DNA of 62,402 nucleotides from an uncultured Bacteroidales bacterium (GCA_902770725.1 CACXUA010000010.1:1-62402); one strand, 5' to 3'. Positions 49,433-58,724 are shown, counted from the first letter of the stretch. The notes: generated by a model from the letters alone, not told the origin. Translations and numbers: made by a program.

Positions 49433-52400
49433 TTACTTGAGAACCTTCTTGCCACCAACGATGTTGATGCCACGCTGCATCTTCTGGATGCGCTGACCAG
49501 CGAGGTTATAGATAGCCTCGTTAGCGTTAGCGTTAACGTTAGCGTTAAGGTTGTCAATGCCTGTTGCATCATCTTCGTCGAAGCCATAGAAGCCCTTGAT
49601 GCCTGCAGGAACTACGAGGTAAGCCTTGCCAGCCTTGATGGTGCTGCCTGTGGTTGCCTTGTAGAAGCCAATGCCTTCGCCACCGTTAGCCAGGATGTAC
49701 TGTGTGCCGTCGGCAACAACATCCTCTGTAGCACCAACGAGTTCGTTGACTGCGATGGGATCTGCTTCCTGTGCATAAGCGAAGCTGTACTCGCCAGCAT
49801 CAGCCTTTACGAGGACTGCCTCGCCAGCAGGAATGTTGCCTGTCACGGGCAGGAGAGTAGCATAGCTGTCGTGAGTCTGGATTGCGAATACCTCAACGAG
49901 CACGTCAGCAGGAATCTCGAGGTTAGCCTCAGCCACCATTGTTGCATAACGAGCGCTGGTAACAGTGAGTGTCTGAACGGATGGAGCATCACCAACCTTC
50001 TCGAAGAGATAAACAGGAGATTGTGAAGCAGTAGCATAGCAAGAGAAGAGAGTACTACCGCTATTGTACTGCATGACATTGCGGGTATTTGCACCTTGTG
50101 CCACAACAGAGGCAGAGGCATCTGTCGGGTCGAATGTGATAGCCCAAATACCATTGTCGTCCATGTCTGTCTGAGTCCTCAGATAGTTCTTATCGCTTGC
50201 AGCTGCAAAGAGATAACCCTTAGCGTCTGGGTCGAAGATGCTGTAGCCGCTTGCCTCGCCGATATTTGCTGTTTCGATGACGAACTCATACTCATCGCTG
50301 ACCTTCAAGACACCATTGGTGATTGTTGCCTCGACAGCGCCACGATTGTTGCTCCTTTGTTCTGCCATTACCTGAACGGTTCCTTCTGCTCCGCTCGCAA
50401 TGACATAGCTCTTACCAGAAGTGATAGAGGTTGCGAGAACATAATCGGATGTCACAGTTTCTACATGTTCAACAACTGTTGCATTGACTGTTACATCGTA
50501 AGCAGGCATTGTGAAGGTGTAAACGCCTTCTTCTGTACCCGGTGAAAGGGTTACAGCCTGTTCGTCGGCTGTGCCATTGACTGTTACGCTTTCCAGGTCG
50601 TAGCCTTCAGCGATGCTGAGTGCCACAGTAACTTCTGTGCCTTCTGTTACTTCAGCATTCTCACCATTCTGGAGAATTGTCTCGCCACCATAGTTTGCTG
50701 TGATGGTGACGTTCTCAGGATTAGCAATGGTAAGAGTATAGTCGCTAAGAACGATAGGAGCGTAAGCAGCAATAGAGATAGGACCAACACCAACATTGCT
50801 ACCCTTAGTGAATAACAGGCGAACATAGCGAGAGGTTTCTGCAAACTCTGTTGTGGTTGAGAGTGTGAGAACATCGTTTTGAGCGCCACTGATAGTCAGT
50901 TCCTGAACATCTGTGAAGGTCTCACCATCTGCTGACTCCTGAACTGTAATAGTGGAAGTGTTGGCACCACCAAGCATCTTCACTTCAATAGTTACAACAC
51001 CAGGACGGCTGTCTGTCTTGAACTGAATGTAGTCGCCTGTCGTATCAAATTTCACACGATAAGGAGCATTAGATTCTGCATAATCAGTGCCAAGGCCAGA
51101 AGCTGTAACGCCTGTTTCTGCAAGAAGAGCATCCTTCGTGCCACCTGCCCAACTGTAGGGAAGCGTTACATAGTCCTCTACGGGAGCTACAGCACCTTCC
51201 TGGGTGAGGGTCACTTCCTTGGTTGCTGTGCCATAGGTGAGGGTGATGGTTGCTGTGCGTGCTTCAGCGCTTTCATTGGCTGTGCATTCAATCATCACTC
51301 TGTCGAATGACTTCTCGCTGGGAGTAATGCTCGTAATCCAAGCAGCATCTGTGGTTGCTGAAAGAGCAGTGCCTTCAACAGGATTATCGATGCTGTACAT
51401 CAACTCATAATAAGTAACGTCAGCAGCGATGGTTGCATTCTCAGCTACGATGACGGGATCGGCTACAGGACCTACAGGACGCTCGAAGGAAACAAGGTAG
51501 TTGCCAGAAGCAAACTCCTTGATAGGATTTGTTGTTCCATAAATAACTACATTACCATAGACGGTAACGATGTCACCTACCTGGAGGTCGTCCTGAGCTG
51601 TGAAAGCAGCCTGATCCAGTCCCTTGCCCTTATAGACTTCGAGCTGATTGGTGGCAGCACCATCATCAGAGATGTAATAAGTAAGCTCGCCATTGCTGGT
51701 CGGAGTCAAAGTTGGTGCTGTAGAAACGATACCATGAACATAGACACCGTTTGCAGGATATTCGGCGAATGCCAAAGCCTGAGCAACTGTGTAGGGAGCG
51801 TCAGCAGAGCAGATGTGATAAGTAGCTGATGCAACTGTGCTCACGTCGCTACCCTTCACGGCAATAGCCTTGATGGTAGTGGTCGTGCTGACTGCGATAG
51901 CTGCAGTATATTGAGTGCTCTCGGTGGTAGGTTCAGTTCCATCTGTGGTGTAGTAGATTGTTGCACCAGAGGTCTCACTGCTAAGTGTTACACTTTGTGC
52001 TTCGGTATAAGTGCCAGCTGCAGGAGAGAATGTGGGAGCCTCGACAGCAACTGTAGGATGTGTCAGGGATACTAATTCGCAAGCAGCGGCAAACTCATAG
52101 GTTGTGTTATACTTTGTCAGGTTACCATAAACGACCACAACGTCGCCAACTTGAACTTCTTCAGCCAGCGCACCAGCACAGCGATAAGCCTGCAGGAACA
52201 CCTCGTCGCCTGTTGCATCAACAAAGTTGAAGGTGATGTTATTGTATTCCGAACTCCACGCGGTGGGAATGGCAGAAACAATACCAGTTGCATAGACGCC
52301 TTGAGTGCCTGAGCCTGCATCGATAGCAGCGCGAGCCTGGGCAACGGTATAGGGATTAGCTTCAGTGCCAGGTCCGTTAGGGTTCGCAGCCTGTGTAACT

Positions 52401-53209
52401 GTTACATTCGCTGTGACACTCTCAGAGCCATAGGTATAAGTAAGAGTGATGGTTGCTGTGCGCTCTACACCGTCATTGGCATCGCATTCGAAAGGAATGA
52501 GGTCGTCGTCAACATCGCCTAATTCAAGCCAGTCGGAAGTAGTTGAAGCAGACAAAGTTCCACCTGTTACGGGGTTGCTGACCGAATATTCTATTTCACC
52601 TTCTGTGACATCGTAAGCGATTGAAAGATTTCCGGCAGAGATAGAGGGAGCCGTTGCACCACCAGTGTTGTAGTAGTACTCAACTTTGGAGACTGTGACC
52701 AGACCATTGCTTGAACCCTGAGCGCAATCAAACTCAACCTTGTAGTACAGGTTTGATGCAGGGCTTGCTAGGTTCACGGTTTGAATGCCTGCGGCTTTTG
52801 TAAAGCTGCCTGCTTCTGTCCAAGCAGAGTTGTCTGCACTTGTGTACAATTTGATGGAGTTAACATTTGCAACTGTAATTGCATCTATTGTCACTGCTAC
52901 CTTCGTGATAGCAACAGAATAAGCAGCAGAAGTAACAATTTCTCCTACAGAAGCAGCATTTTTGCTACCAAACTTTACATAGTCCCATTTATTGGCATTG
53001 TTGTTACCATTGACGATGGTCCATGTAAAGTCTCCGTTGGAAGCCGTCCATGTAGCAGTATAACTGGTAACAGACTTTTGATTGTAGTCTGCTCCAAAGA
53101 GGCAGGTTGAATAGACTTCCTCCGCTGCCGACGCCGTCAGAGCGGTTGTCATGATGGCTACGATCATGCAGACGCGCAGCCATAGTTTGTTTAGTAGATT
53201 TTGTTTCAT
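49433..53209 (-). CDS. Large secreted BACON/CHB_HEX-domain protein with T9SS-type C-terminus
   Basis: 1258 residues. Signal peptide MKQNLLNKLWLRVCMIVAIM...TASA. The order seen is: N-terminal beta-sandwich (FGADYNQKSVTSYTATW); BACON (LSIAYDVTEGEIEYSV); OB-fold (NPYTVAQARAAIDAG...DVVVVYGNL); a chitobiase/hexosaminidase C-terminal-type module (PAAGTYTEAQSVTLSSETSG, YYTTDGTEPT); a second OB-fold; a second BACON (ATIAADVTYYELMYSI); discoidin-like and InlB-like segments; the pre-tail module (ARYATMVAEANLEIPADVLVEVFAI...FDEDDATGI); linker NLNANVNANANEA; and the IYNLAGQRIQKMQRGINIVGGKKVLK end. No enzyme domain was seen; probably a surface glycan-binding protein. Paralogue of the 45.7-48.9 kb gene. 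Confidence 0.83.
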   Translation of the reverse strand: MKQNLLNKLWLRVCMIVAIMTTALTASAAEEVYSTCLFGADYNQKSVTSYTATWTASNGDFTWTIVNGNNNANKWDYVKFGSKNAASVGEIVTSAAYSVAITKVAVTIDAITVANVNSIKLYTSADNSAWTEAGSFTKAAGIQTVNLASPASNLYYKVEFDCAQGSSNGLVTVSKVEYYYNTGGATAPSISAGNLSIAYDVTEGEIEYSVSNPVTGGTLSASTTSDWLELGDVDDDLIPFECDANDGVERTATITLTYTYGSESVTANVTVTQAANPNGPGTEANPYTVAQARAAIDAGSGTQGVYATGIVSAIPTAWSSEYNNITFNFVDATGDEVFLQAYRCAGALAEEVQVGDVVVVYGNLTKYNTTYEFAAACELVSLTHPTVAVEAPTFSPAAGTYTEAQSVTLSSETSGATIYYTTDGTEPTTESTQYTAAIAVSTTTTIKAIAVKGSDVSTVASATYHICSADAPYTVAQALAFAEYPANGVYVHGIVSTAPTLTPTSNGELTYYISDDGAATNQLEVYKGKGLDQAAFTAQDDLQVGDIVTVYGNVVIYGTTNPIKEFASGNYLVSFERPVGPVADPVIVAENATIAADVTYYELMYSIDNPVEGTALSATTDAAWITSITPSEKSFDRVMIECTANESAEARTATITLTYGTATKEVTLTQEGAVAPVEDYVTLPYSWAGGTKDALLAETGVTASGLGTDYAESNAPYRVKFDTTGDYIQFKTDSRPGVVTIEVKMLGGANTSTITVQESADGETFTDVQELTISGAQNDVLTLSTTTEFAETSRYVRLLFTKGSNVGVGPISIAAYAPIVLSDYTLTIANPENVTITANYGGETILQNGENAEVTEGTEVTVALSIAEGYDLESVTVNGTADEQAVTLSPGTEEGVYTFTMPAYDVTVNATVVEHVETVTSDYVLATSITSGKSYVIASGAEGTVQVMAEQRSNNRGAVEATITNGVLKVSDEYEFVIETANIGEASGYSIFDPDAKGYLFAAASDKNYLRTQTDMDDNGIWAITFDPTDASASVVAQGANTRNVMQYNSGSTLFSCYATASQSPVYLFEKVGDAPSVQTLTVTSARYATMVAEANLEIPADVLVEVFAIQTHDSYATLLPVTGNIPAGEAVLVKADAGEYSFAYAQEADPIAVNELVGATEDVVADGTQYILANGGEGIGFYKATTGSTIKAGKAYLVVPAGIKGFYGFDEDDATGIDNLNANVNANANEAIYNLAGQRIQKMQRGINIVGGKKVLK

Positions 53210-53269
53210 TGTTTTGTTTTTTAAGTTGTTATTGTTGATTTTTTTGCTTGTTTATTTCATGGGAGCGCA

Positions 53270-53277
53270 CAAAGTTA
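53270..53277 (-). promoter_or_regulatory. -7 box for the 49.4-53.2 kb cargo gene
   Basis: Minus-strand TAACTTTG, about 61 nt before the start. Confidence 0.6.
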
Positions 53278-53409
53278 TATTTTTATATAATGTGTGCAAG
53301 AGAAAAATGAATAATTATTTGCTTAATGTGCAAAAATCGTAACATAGAGATAGCAAAGGCATACAAATATGCTTGCCTTCTTCTTCCAAAAAACTTCCGT
53401 TTCTACTCT

Positions 53410-54378
53410 TTACAACTGCACGTCGTCGAGATTGACGAGTCCGTTAACGATGGCGTAGATGGTGAGTCCTGCAGCGGAGCGAATCTGCAGCTTGCGGGCG
53501 ATGTTGCGGCGATGCGTCATCACGGTGTTGACGGAGATGAAGAGGGCTTCGGCTATCTCCTTGTTGGAGAGGCCTTTGACAACCTGCACGATGATTTCCT
53601 TCTCACGCTCGCTTAGGGCTTCGCCCGATGGTTCGCTCTGGGTCTCGAGGGATTCCTCGACAGGTTGACCTCCGCGTCTGCGAACATCTTGTTCCAAACG
53701 GCGGATGCATTCAGCGAAGAGCGTGTCCTCCATGTGGCAATGGCTGTGCAGGTCTTCGTCAGTCATGAAGATGTCCATGAGCACTTCGCCCATAAGCGAC
53801 GCGCTGTTGTCGCTGGGATAGTACTTCACGATGATGCTCTTCAGCTCGCTCAGACTCTTCTCGATGTTGGCGTGCTGCTCGTCGTACTGCTCCTCGATGC
53901 TGCGGAACGTCTCCTGTGGCAATCGACCTTGCAGAAGCGTCTCGACATAAGGATGCACGTGGTTGTTCTCGAAGGTCATATGGCGCTCCACCTCTTGTGC
54001 ATACTCGTCGTAGAAACGGAGGATAAGCATGGCGAGGCGGTTGCCGCTGGAGAGGTCGATGGCCTCGAGCAACTTACGTCGGATGCCTGGCAGACGGAAG
54101 TCAACGAAGTAGCTGTGGGAGTTCTTAAGGTAAGCGATGAGTGCAGGCACGTCCACCTGCTCCACCATTTCGCTGATGCGAGCATGGGCAGGGTCTTTCA
54201 CATAGTTGACTACGGTCAGGAACGTGCTGACGTCCACTCCAGCACTGCGGCAAGTGGCGCCAACAGTCTGGTCGCCGAAGCCAAGCTTAATACCAAAGCG
54301 GCTAATAATCTGCAACATGCGATAGTCATCACTGATGACATCGCTCATCGGGTCTGTATCATGGTATTTCTCTGTCAC
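53410..54378 (-). CDS. Hemerythrin-LuxR fusion transcriptional regulator
   Basis: 322 residues, cytosolic. Residues 20-65 resemble the N-terminal domain of ScdA/RIC iron-cluster-repair proteins but lack its CCGG cysteines. Residues 80-225 form a hemerythrin-like four-helix domain with all expected di-iron ligands: His88, His133 and Glu137 (HMTFE), His169 (DEQH), and His213 and Glu217 (HCHME). Residues 255-318 are a LuxR-type HTH (LSEREKEIIVQVVKGLSNKEIAEALFISVNTVMTHRRNI). It should sense oxygen, NO, peroxide or iron through the di-iron site and bind DNA. It is transcribed divergently from the porin-imelysin-heme operon, its most likely target together with itself. Confidence 0.9.
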   Translation of the reverse strand: MTEKYHDTDPMSDVISDDYRMLQIISRFGIKLGFGDQTVGATCRSAGVDVSTFLTVVNYVKDPAHARISEMVEQVDVPALIAYLKNSHSYFVDFRLPGIRRKLLEAIDLSSGNRLAMLILRFYDEYAQEVERHMTFENNHVHPYVETLLQGRLPQETFRSIEEQYDEQHANIEKSLSELKSIIVKYYPSDNSASLMGEVLMDIFMTDEDLHSHCHMEDTLFAECIRRLEQDVRRRGGQPVEESLETQSEPSGEALSEREKEIIVQVVKGLSNKEIAEALFISVNTVMTHRRNIARKLQIRSAAGLTIYAIVNGLVNLDDVQL

Positions 54379-54427
54379 CTCTATTATTTACTATTTGACG
54401 GTTTACTATTTACTGTTTATTCTGGTG

Positions 54428-54435
54428 CAAAGGTA
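54428..54435 (-). promoter_or_regulatory. -7 box for the hemerythrin regulator
   Basis: Minus-strand TACCTTTG about 50 nt before the start. Confidence 0.7.
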
Positions 54436-54444
54436 CGATTTTTT

Positions 54445-54472
54445 ATTGAACATTGAACATTGAACATTGAAC
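54445..54472. repeat. 7-bp tandem repeat (ATTGAAC x4)
   Basis: Four perfect ATTGAAC units plus ATT, beginning 10 bp upstream of the regulator's -7 box. It occupies the divergent promoter region. Confidence 0.93.
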
Positions 54473-54579
54473 ATTCATGTTCAAGAGGGTGCAATTTCAT
54501 CATTATTGGGTATGGCCAGAAGACCATCAGAAGGGCAAAATCACATTTTTTGCGTATTGCAGGGAATGGCAAACAGCCG

Positions 54580-54587
54580 TACCTTTG
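54580..54587 (+). promoter_or_regulatory. -7 box for the porin-imelysin-heme operon
   Basis: TACCTTTG followed by CCGCC. It lies downstream of the longer in-frame start at 54460, so the porin must start later. Confidence 0.7.
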
Positions 54588-54611
54588 CCGCCGGAAACTA
54601 GAAAAAAAGTC

Positions 54612-54662
54612 CCTAGGGACCTTAAGGACCTTAAAGACCTTAAGGACCCTAAAGACCCTAAA
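54612..54662. repeat. 9-bp tandem array (CTTAAGGAC x5) in the operon leader
   Basis: CCTAGGGAC, CTTAAGGAC, CTTAAAGAC, CTTAAGGAC and CCTAAAGAC plus CCTAAA, in the 5' leader ending 7 bp before the porin ATG. Confidence 0.92.
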
Positions 54663-54669
54663 AAAAGCT

Positions 54670-55983
54670 ATGACAAAATCATTTCTTGCAGCTTTGATGC
54701 TGCTCACAGCCGGCACTGCGTCGGCACAATGGAACACCGACTCGACCGAGATAGACAGCTACGACCGCTTCCGCATCGGCGGCTATGGTGAGGCGGTGGC
54801 TGCCTTCAAGGATTATGGCACAAACCGCTTCTACGGCGGCAGCGAAGGCAATACCCGCATGCGAAGAAACACGATTGCCGTGCCCAGGTTTGTTCTGGCT
54901 GGCGACTACAAGTTCAACCGCCATTGGAACGTCGGCGTGGAGGTAGAGTTCGAGAGCGGCGGCACAGGTACTGCCTTCGAGATAGAGAACTCTGAGAACG
55001 GAGAGTACGAGACCGAGGTGGAAAAGGGTGGCGAGGTTGCCATCGAGCAGTTCCACATCACCTATCACCTCAATCAGTACTTCAACGTCCGTGCAGGACA
55101 CTTCATCGTGCCTGTCGGCATGAACAACGCTCACCATGAGCCCATCAACTTCTTCGGCACTGTCCGTCCTGAAGGCGAGACGAGCATCATTCCCAACACA
55201 TGGCACGAGACGGGCTTGAGCCTGTTCGGTCAGGTTGGCAGGAAGTGGGCTTCGTTCAACTGGGAAGCACAAATCATTGCAGGCCTCAACGCCAACGGTT
55301 TCGACCGCAACAACTGGGTGAAGAAAGGCAAACAAGGCTTCTTCGAGAAAGATAATTTCACATCGCCCGGTTATGTGCTGCGCATCAACTATATAGGCGT
55401 TCCTGGGCTTCGTCTCGGTGCAAGTTGGTATCATTGCCAGGACGCTGCATCGAATGCCGACAAGCCCACGACCTATAGCTTCAGCGTGCCCGTCAACCTC
55501 TGGAGCGTCGATGCACTGTATCAGCATCGCTATGGCATCGTTCGCGGCAATATCTTGAGCGGCAAGGTGGGTAACTCGACACTCCTCAGTACTCGCAATG
55601 TCCGCCAAAGCAACGCCAGCCCTTACTCGAAGACTGCTCCCATAGCAAGCAAAGCCGTCAGCTACGGCATCGAAGGTGGCGTGAGATTGAAGGGCTTCTT
55701 CCACAGCACGAAAGCTCCCGACATCATTCCCTTCGCGCGATACGAATATTATAATGCTCAGGAGAAAGGTGAGGCAGGACAGGTGATGGAGGCACGACTC
55801 AAGACATCCATGTGGACGTTCGGTCTCAACTATCGCCCTATACCTTATGTAATAGTAAAGGCTGACTACACAACCCGCAGGATAGGCGGCGGCAAGTACA
55901 ACAGCGAAAATGAGTTCGCTCTGGGCGTCGCCTTCACAGGTTGGTTCAAAGGGAAGAAGAGATTCAACGGATTTACAGAATAA
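54670..55983 (+). CDS. Outer-membrane porin (O/P-type beta-barrel)
   Basis: 437 residues. Signal peptide MTKSFLAALMLLTAGTASA, then Gln. The mature part alternates polar and aromatic residues as in a 16-18-stranded porin (RFRIGGYGEAVAAF, HWNVGVEVEFESGG, FNVRAGHFIVPVGMNNAHHEP) and has the strongly porin-like RAGHFIVPVG segment near residue 140. The C-terminal strand is FALGVAFTGWF. His-rich loops (NNAHHEP, ASWYHCQD) are notable. First gene of an operon with imelysin, di-heme oxidoreductase, a second porin and a monoheme lipoprotein. It probably lets a small ion or redox substrate pass the outer membrane. The ATG at 54670 follows from the signal peptide and promoter. Confidence 0.85.
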   Translation: MTKSFLAALMLLTAGTASAQWNTDSTEIDSYDRFRIGGYGEAVAAFKDYGTNRFYGGSEGNTRMRRNTIAVPRFVLAGDYKFNRHWNVGVEVEFESGGTGTAFEIENSENGEYETEVEKGGEVAIEQFHITYHLNQYFNVRAGHFIVPVGMNNAHHEPINFFGTVRPEGETSIIPNTWHETGLSLFGQVGRKWASFNWEAQIIAGLNANGFDRNNWVKKGKQGFFEKDNFTSPGYVLRINYIGVPGLRLGASWYHCQDAASNADKPTTYSFSVPVNLWSVDALYQHRYGIVRGNILSGKVGNSTLLSTRNVRQSNASPYSKTAPIASKAVSYGIEGGVRLKGFFHSTKAPDIIPFARYEYYNAQEKGEAGQVMEARLKTSMWTFGLNYRPIPYVIVKADYTTRRIGGGKYNSENEFALGVAFTGWFKGKKRFNGFTE

Positions 55984-56022
55984 TTCAACAATAGGAAGAT
56001 CAAGAACTAAATAACAAACAAC

Positions 56023-57198
56023 ATGAAAAAGAACATCTTTTATCTTGGCTTGATTGCCATTGCAATGACTGCTGCATCATGCAGCAAAGACGACAACACG
56101 GTTACCCCTGTGGACACGATGCCCGAGGGCACTGCCGATGTAACGATTAATGAGACAGACGCTAACTATGCAGACTACAAGACAAACTGGTGTAACTATG
56201 CTGCCGCTGTGTCGTCGCGACTGAAAAGCGATGCCGAGACGCTTTACAAGGCTTGGAACGAAGGCTTGAATGGCGGCGAGGCTTATCAAACTACATTCAA
56301 GGAAGTGCGTGGCGCTTACAGCAGTCCCAACAGTTGCATCGAGCAGATTATCGACGGATGCATTGACATCTCAAACGAGGTGGGCGAGAGCAAGATAGGT
56401 GATCCGCGCGACAAGTGGGAGAATAAGAAGTACACCGAGGCTGTCTATGCCGTGGAGTCGTGGTACAGTTTCCACTCCATTCAGGACTACGCAAACAACA
56501 TCCGCTCCATCCAGAACGCGTTCAACTGCACATATAAAGGCGTGCATGGCAGTCATAGCATTGCCGCTTACCTCAACGCTCACGGGCAAAGCCAACTCAC
56601 CAGCCAAGTCAACTCTGCCATCACAACTGCCATCAACAGCATCGAAGGTATGGCAGCTCCCTTCCGCAGCCACATCGGCAACCCAAGTGTCCTTACGGCA
56701 ATTGATGCCTGCAACAACCTGAAGAACGTCCTCAAGACGCTCAAGGCAAAGGTGGAAAGCTTCGAAGGCGAAGCAGAACTGAAAGCCATCGTAGCCGATT
56801 ATGTTGACGTCGTCGTACTGCCTACCTATAAAGACCTTAGGGATGCAAACTCAGCACTGCATCTTGCAGTACAGAACCTTGCAGCACACCCCACAAATGC
56901 AACCTTTGAAGCCGCTGCAACGGCTTGGATGGCAGCACGTCAGCCTTGGGAGATGAGCGAGGCATTCCTGTTCGGTCCTGTCGATGAACTTGGGCTCGAC
57001 CCCAATATGGACTCCTGGCCCCTCGACCAAGATGCCATCAAGAACGTGCTTGCAAGTGGTGACTTCTCAGGCCTGGATTGGGAAGGCGACTTTGATGAAG
57101 AGAACGAAGGTATCGCCGAAGCACAAAGCATCCGAGGCTTCCACACGCTGGAGTTCCTGCTCTTCAAGAATGGACAACCTAGAAGAATTGAAAATTGA
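56023..57198 (+). CDS. Imelysin-family (M75) lipoprotein
   Basis: 391 residues, predicted lipoprotein (TAAS, Cys20, then SKDD). The imelysin fold is shown by the N-terminal YADYKTNWCNYAAAVSSRLK and the middle HSIQDYANNIRSIQNAF. The motifs MSEAFLFGPVDELGLDPNMDSWPLD and GFHTLEFLLFKNGQPR, near the C-terminus, include the family's GxHxxE signature. Imelysins (EfeO, IrpA, IcmP) bind iron or heme-related ligands at the cell surface and are iron-regulated. The protein ends early: the last five residues (RRIEN) and the stop come from a 7-bp repeat, so the usual C-terminal tail may be lost. Second gene of the operon. Confidence 0.9.
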   Translation: MKKNIFYLGLIAIAMTAASCSKDDNTVTPVDTMPEGTADVTINETDANYADYKTNWCNYAAAVSSRLKSDAETLYKAWNEGLNGGEAYQTTFKEVRGAYSSPNSCIEQIIDGCIDISNEVGESKIGDPRDKWENKKYTEAVYAVESWYSFHSIQDYANNIRSIQNAFNCTYKGVHGSHSIAAYLNAHGQSQLTSQVNSAITTAINSIEGMAAPFRSHIGNPSVLTAIDACNNLKNVLKTLKAKVESFEGEAELKAIVADYVDVVVLPTYKDLRDANSALHLAVQNLAAHPTNATFEAAATAWMAARQPWEMSEAFLFGPVDELGLDPNMDSWPLDQDAIKNVLASGDFSGLDWEGDFDEENEGIAEAQSIRGFHTLEFLLFKNGQPRRIEN

Positions 57199-57221
57199 AG
57201 ATTGCGAATTGAAAATTGAGA
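57187..57221. repeat. 7-bp repeat (ATTGAAA x5) across a gene junction
   Basis: ATTGAAA, ATTGAAG, ATTGCGA, ATTGAAA and ATTGAGA. The imelysin stop (57196-57198) and the TTG start of the next gene (57216) both lie inside. Confidence 0.93.
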
Positions 57222-58724
57222 CACATTATTTATATTAGTATAGCACTCCTCCTTGTCGCTTGCGACAGGGAGGATGATTGCTTTTCTGCAGCCGACTTCG
57301 AGACGCACGAAGGTTACGCTCTCAGCGCCGGCACGAGTACCGTGTTCATCAACTCCAGCTTTGCCTACGATACGGAAGCCGACTGGGTGGAGAACATCAA
57401 GGCTAACTCGCGACGCTTCATCAACGGTGACGGTCTCTACGACGATGCCTTGACGCAAGCAGGTGGGCTTGGTCCGGTCTATGCGGGTTACTCGTGTGGC
57501 TCCTGTCATCGTAACGCAGGCAGAACAAAGCCGGCGCTTTGGACACAAATCGGCACCGATCCTGATGGCACTCCTGTCTATGGCTCAGGCAGCTACGGGT
57601 TCAGCGCGATGCTTGTCTATGTGACGAGAAAGAACGGCGCCTTCTTCCAGAACTATGGCCGCGTGCTGCACGACCAGAGCATCTACGGCGTGACGGCTGA
57701 AGGCAAGTTGGAATGTCGGTGGCACGAAGAGCAGTTCGCCTTCCCGGACGGCGAGACGTACAGCCTGGCCTATCCCCAATACACCATTACCGACTGGTAT
57801 AAAGGCTATGGAGAGACAGGCGAACCAATTAATCCGGAAGAGCTCTTCTGCACAGTTCGCATTCCGCTTCGGCACGTTGGAATGGGTCAGATGATGGCCT
57901 TGGACCGTAACGAGATAGAACAACTCGCGGCGAAGTCGAACTATCCGGAGTATGGGATAAGTGGCAGATGCAATTACATCACCGAACGCGGCATCCGGCA
58001 ATTGGGATTGTCGGGCAACAAAGCACAACACGCGGACTTGACTGTCGAACTTGGCTTCTCGTCGGACATGGGCGCGACGAACAGCCGTTATCCCGAGAAG
58101 ATATGCGAGGGACAGTCGCAGATGCAGGAGGGTTCGATGATGGGACTGCTCTATGACCATCTCGACGTTACGACCGAGGACATGGAAGACGTGGACTTCT
58201 ACCTGCACGGACTCGGCGTGCCGGCCAGAAGACTGGGCAGCACGAAGCAACCTGCTGCGTATAAAGGCCGCACCATCAACGAAAGGGAACTCATCGCGAT
58301 TGGCGAACAGATGTTCTACGAAGCGAAGTGTCACCTCTGTCACGTCACGACGTTGCATACCAGACCTCGTGGCGCAACGCTCCTCAACGGCACAGAACTG
58401 CCGTGGCTGGGCGGCCAAACAATTCATCCGTATAGCGATTTCCTCTTGCACGACATGGGAAGCGAGATTATGGGCGTCGGCTTGAACGACAACTATGTCA
58501 GCGGCTTGGCCCGAGGCAACGAGTGGCGTACGACACCGCTCTGGGGCATAGGACTGCAGGAGAAAGTCAACGCGCACACTTACTTCCTGCATGACGGGCG
58601 GGCTCGCAACCTAACGGAAGCCATCATGTGGCACGGCGGCGAGGGAGAAGCCAGCAAGAATCTCTTCGCCCGAATGCAGAAAGACGACCGCTCGGCACTC
58701 ATAAAGTTCCTGGAATCCCTATAG
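57216..58724 (+). CDS. Di-heme oxidoreductase (DUF1111/thiol-oxidoreductase type) lipoprotein
   Basis: 502 residues. The signal MRHIIYISIALLLVA ends at Cys16, so it is a lipoprotein. Two c-type heme motifs are present: CGSCH (Cys94-His98) and CHLCH (near 372). It has the family's RRFxNGDGLYDDAL, GLGPVYAGYSC, PLRHVGMGQMMALD and TPPLWGIGL-like (TTPLWGIGLQEKVN) segments. Members resemble MauG/di-heme peroxidases and are found next to imelysins in iron-regulated operons of proteobacteria. The start codon is TTG at 57216; an in-frame TGA lies just 3 nt upstream of the AAA before it and no ATG is available. Periplasmic or surface redox role inferred. Confidence 0.88.
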   Translation: MRHIIYISIALLLVACDREDDCFSAADFETHEGYALSAGTSTVFINSSFAYDTEADWVENIKANSRRFINGDGLYDDALTQAGGLGPVYAGYSCGSCHRNAGRTKPALWTQIGTDPDGTPVYGSGSYGFSAMLVYVTRKNGAFFQNYGRVLHDQSIYGVTAEGKLECRWHEEQFAFPDGETYSLAYPQYTITDWYKGYGETGEPINPEELFCTVRIPLRHVGMGQMMALDRNEIEQLAAKSNYPEYGISGRCNYITERGIRQLGLSGNKAQHADLTVELGFSSDMGATNSRYPEKICEGQSQMQEGSMMGLLYDHLDVTTEDMEDVDFYLHGLGVPARRLGSTKQPAAYKGRTINERELIAIGEQMFYEAKCHLCHVTTLHTRPRGATLLNGTELPWLGGQTIHPYSDFLLHDMGSEIMGVGLNDNYVSGLARGNEWRTTPLWGIGLQEKVNAHTYFLHDGRARNLTEAIMWHGGEGEASKNLFARMQKDDRSALIKFLESL

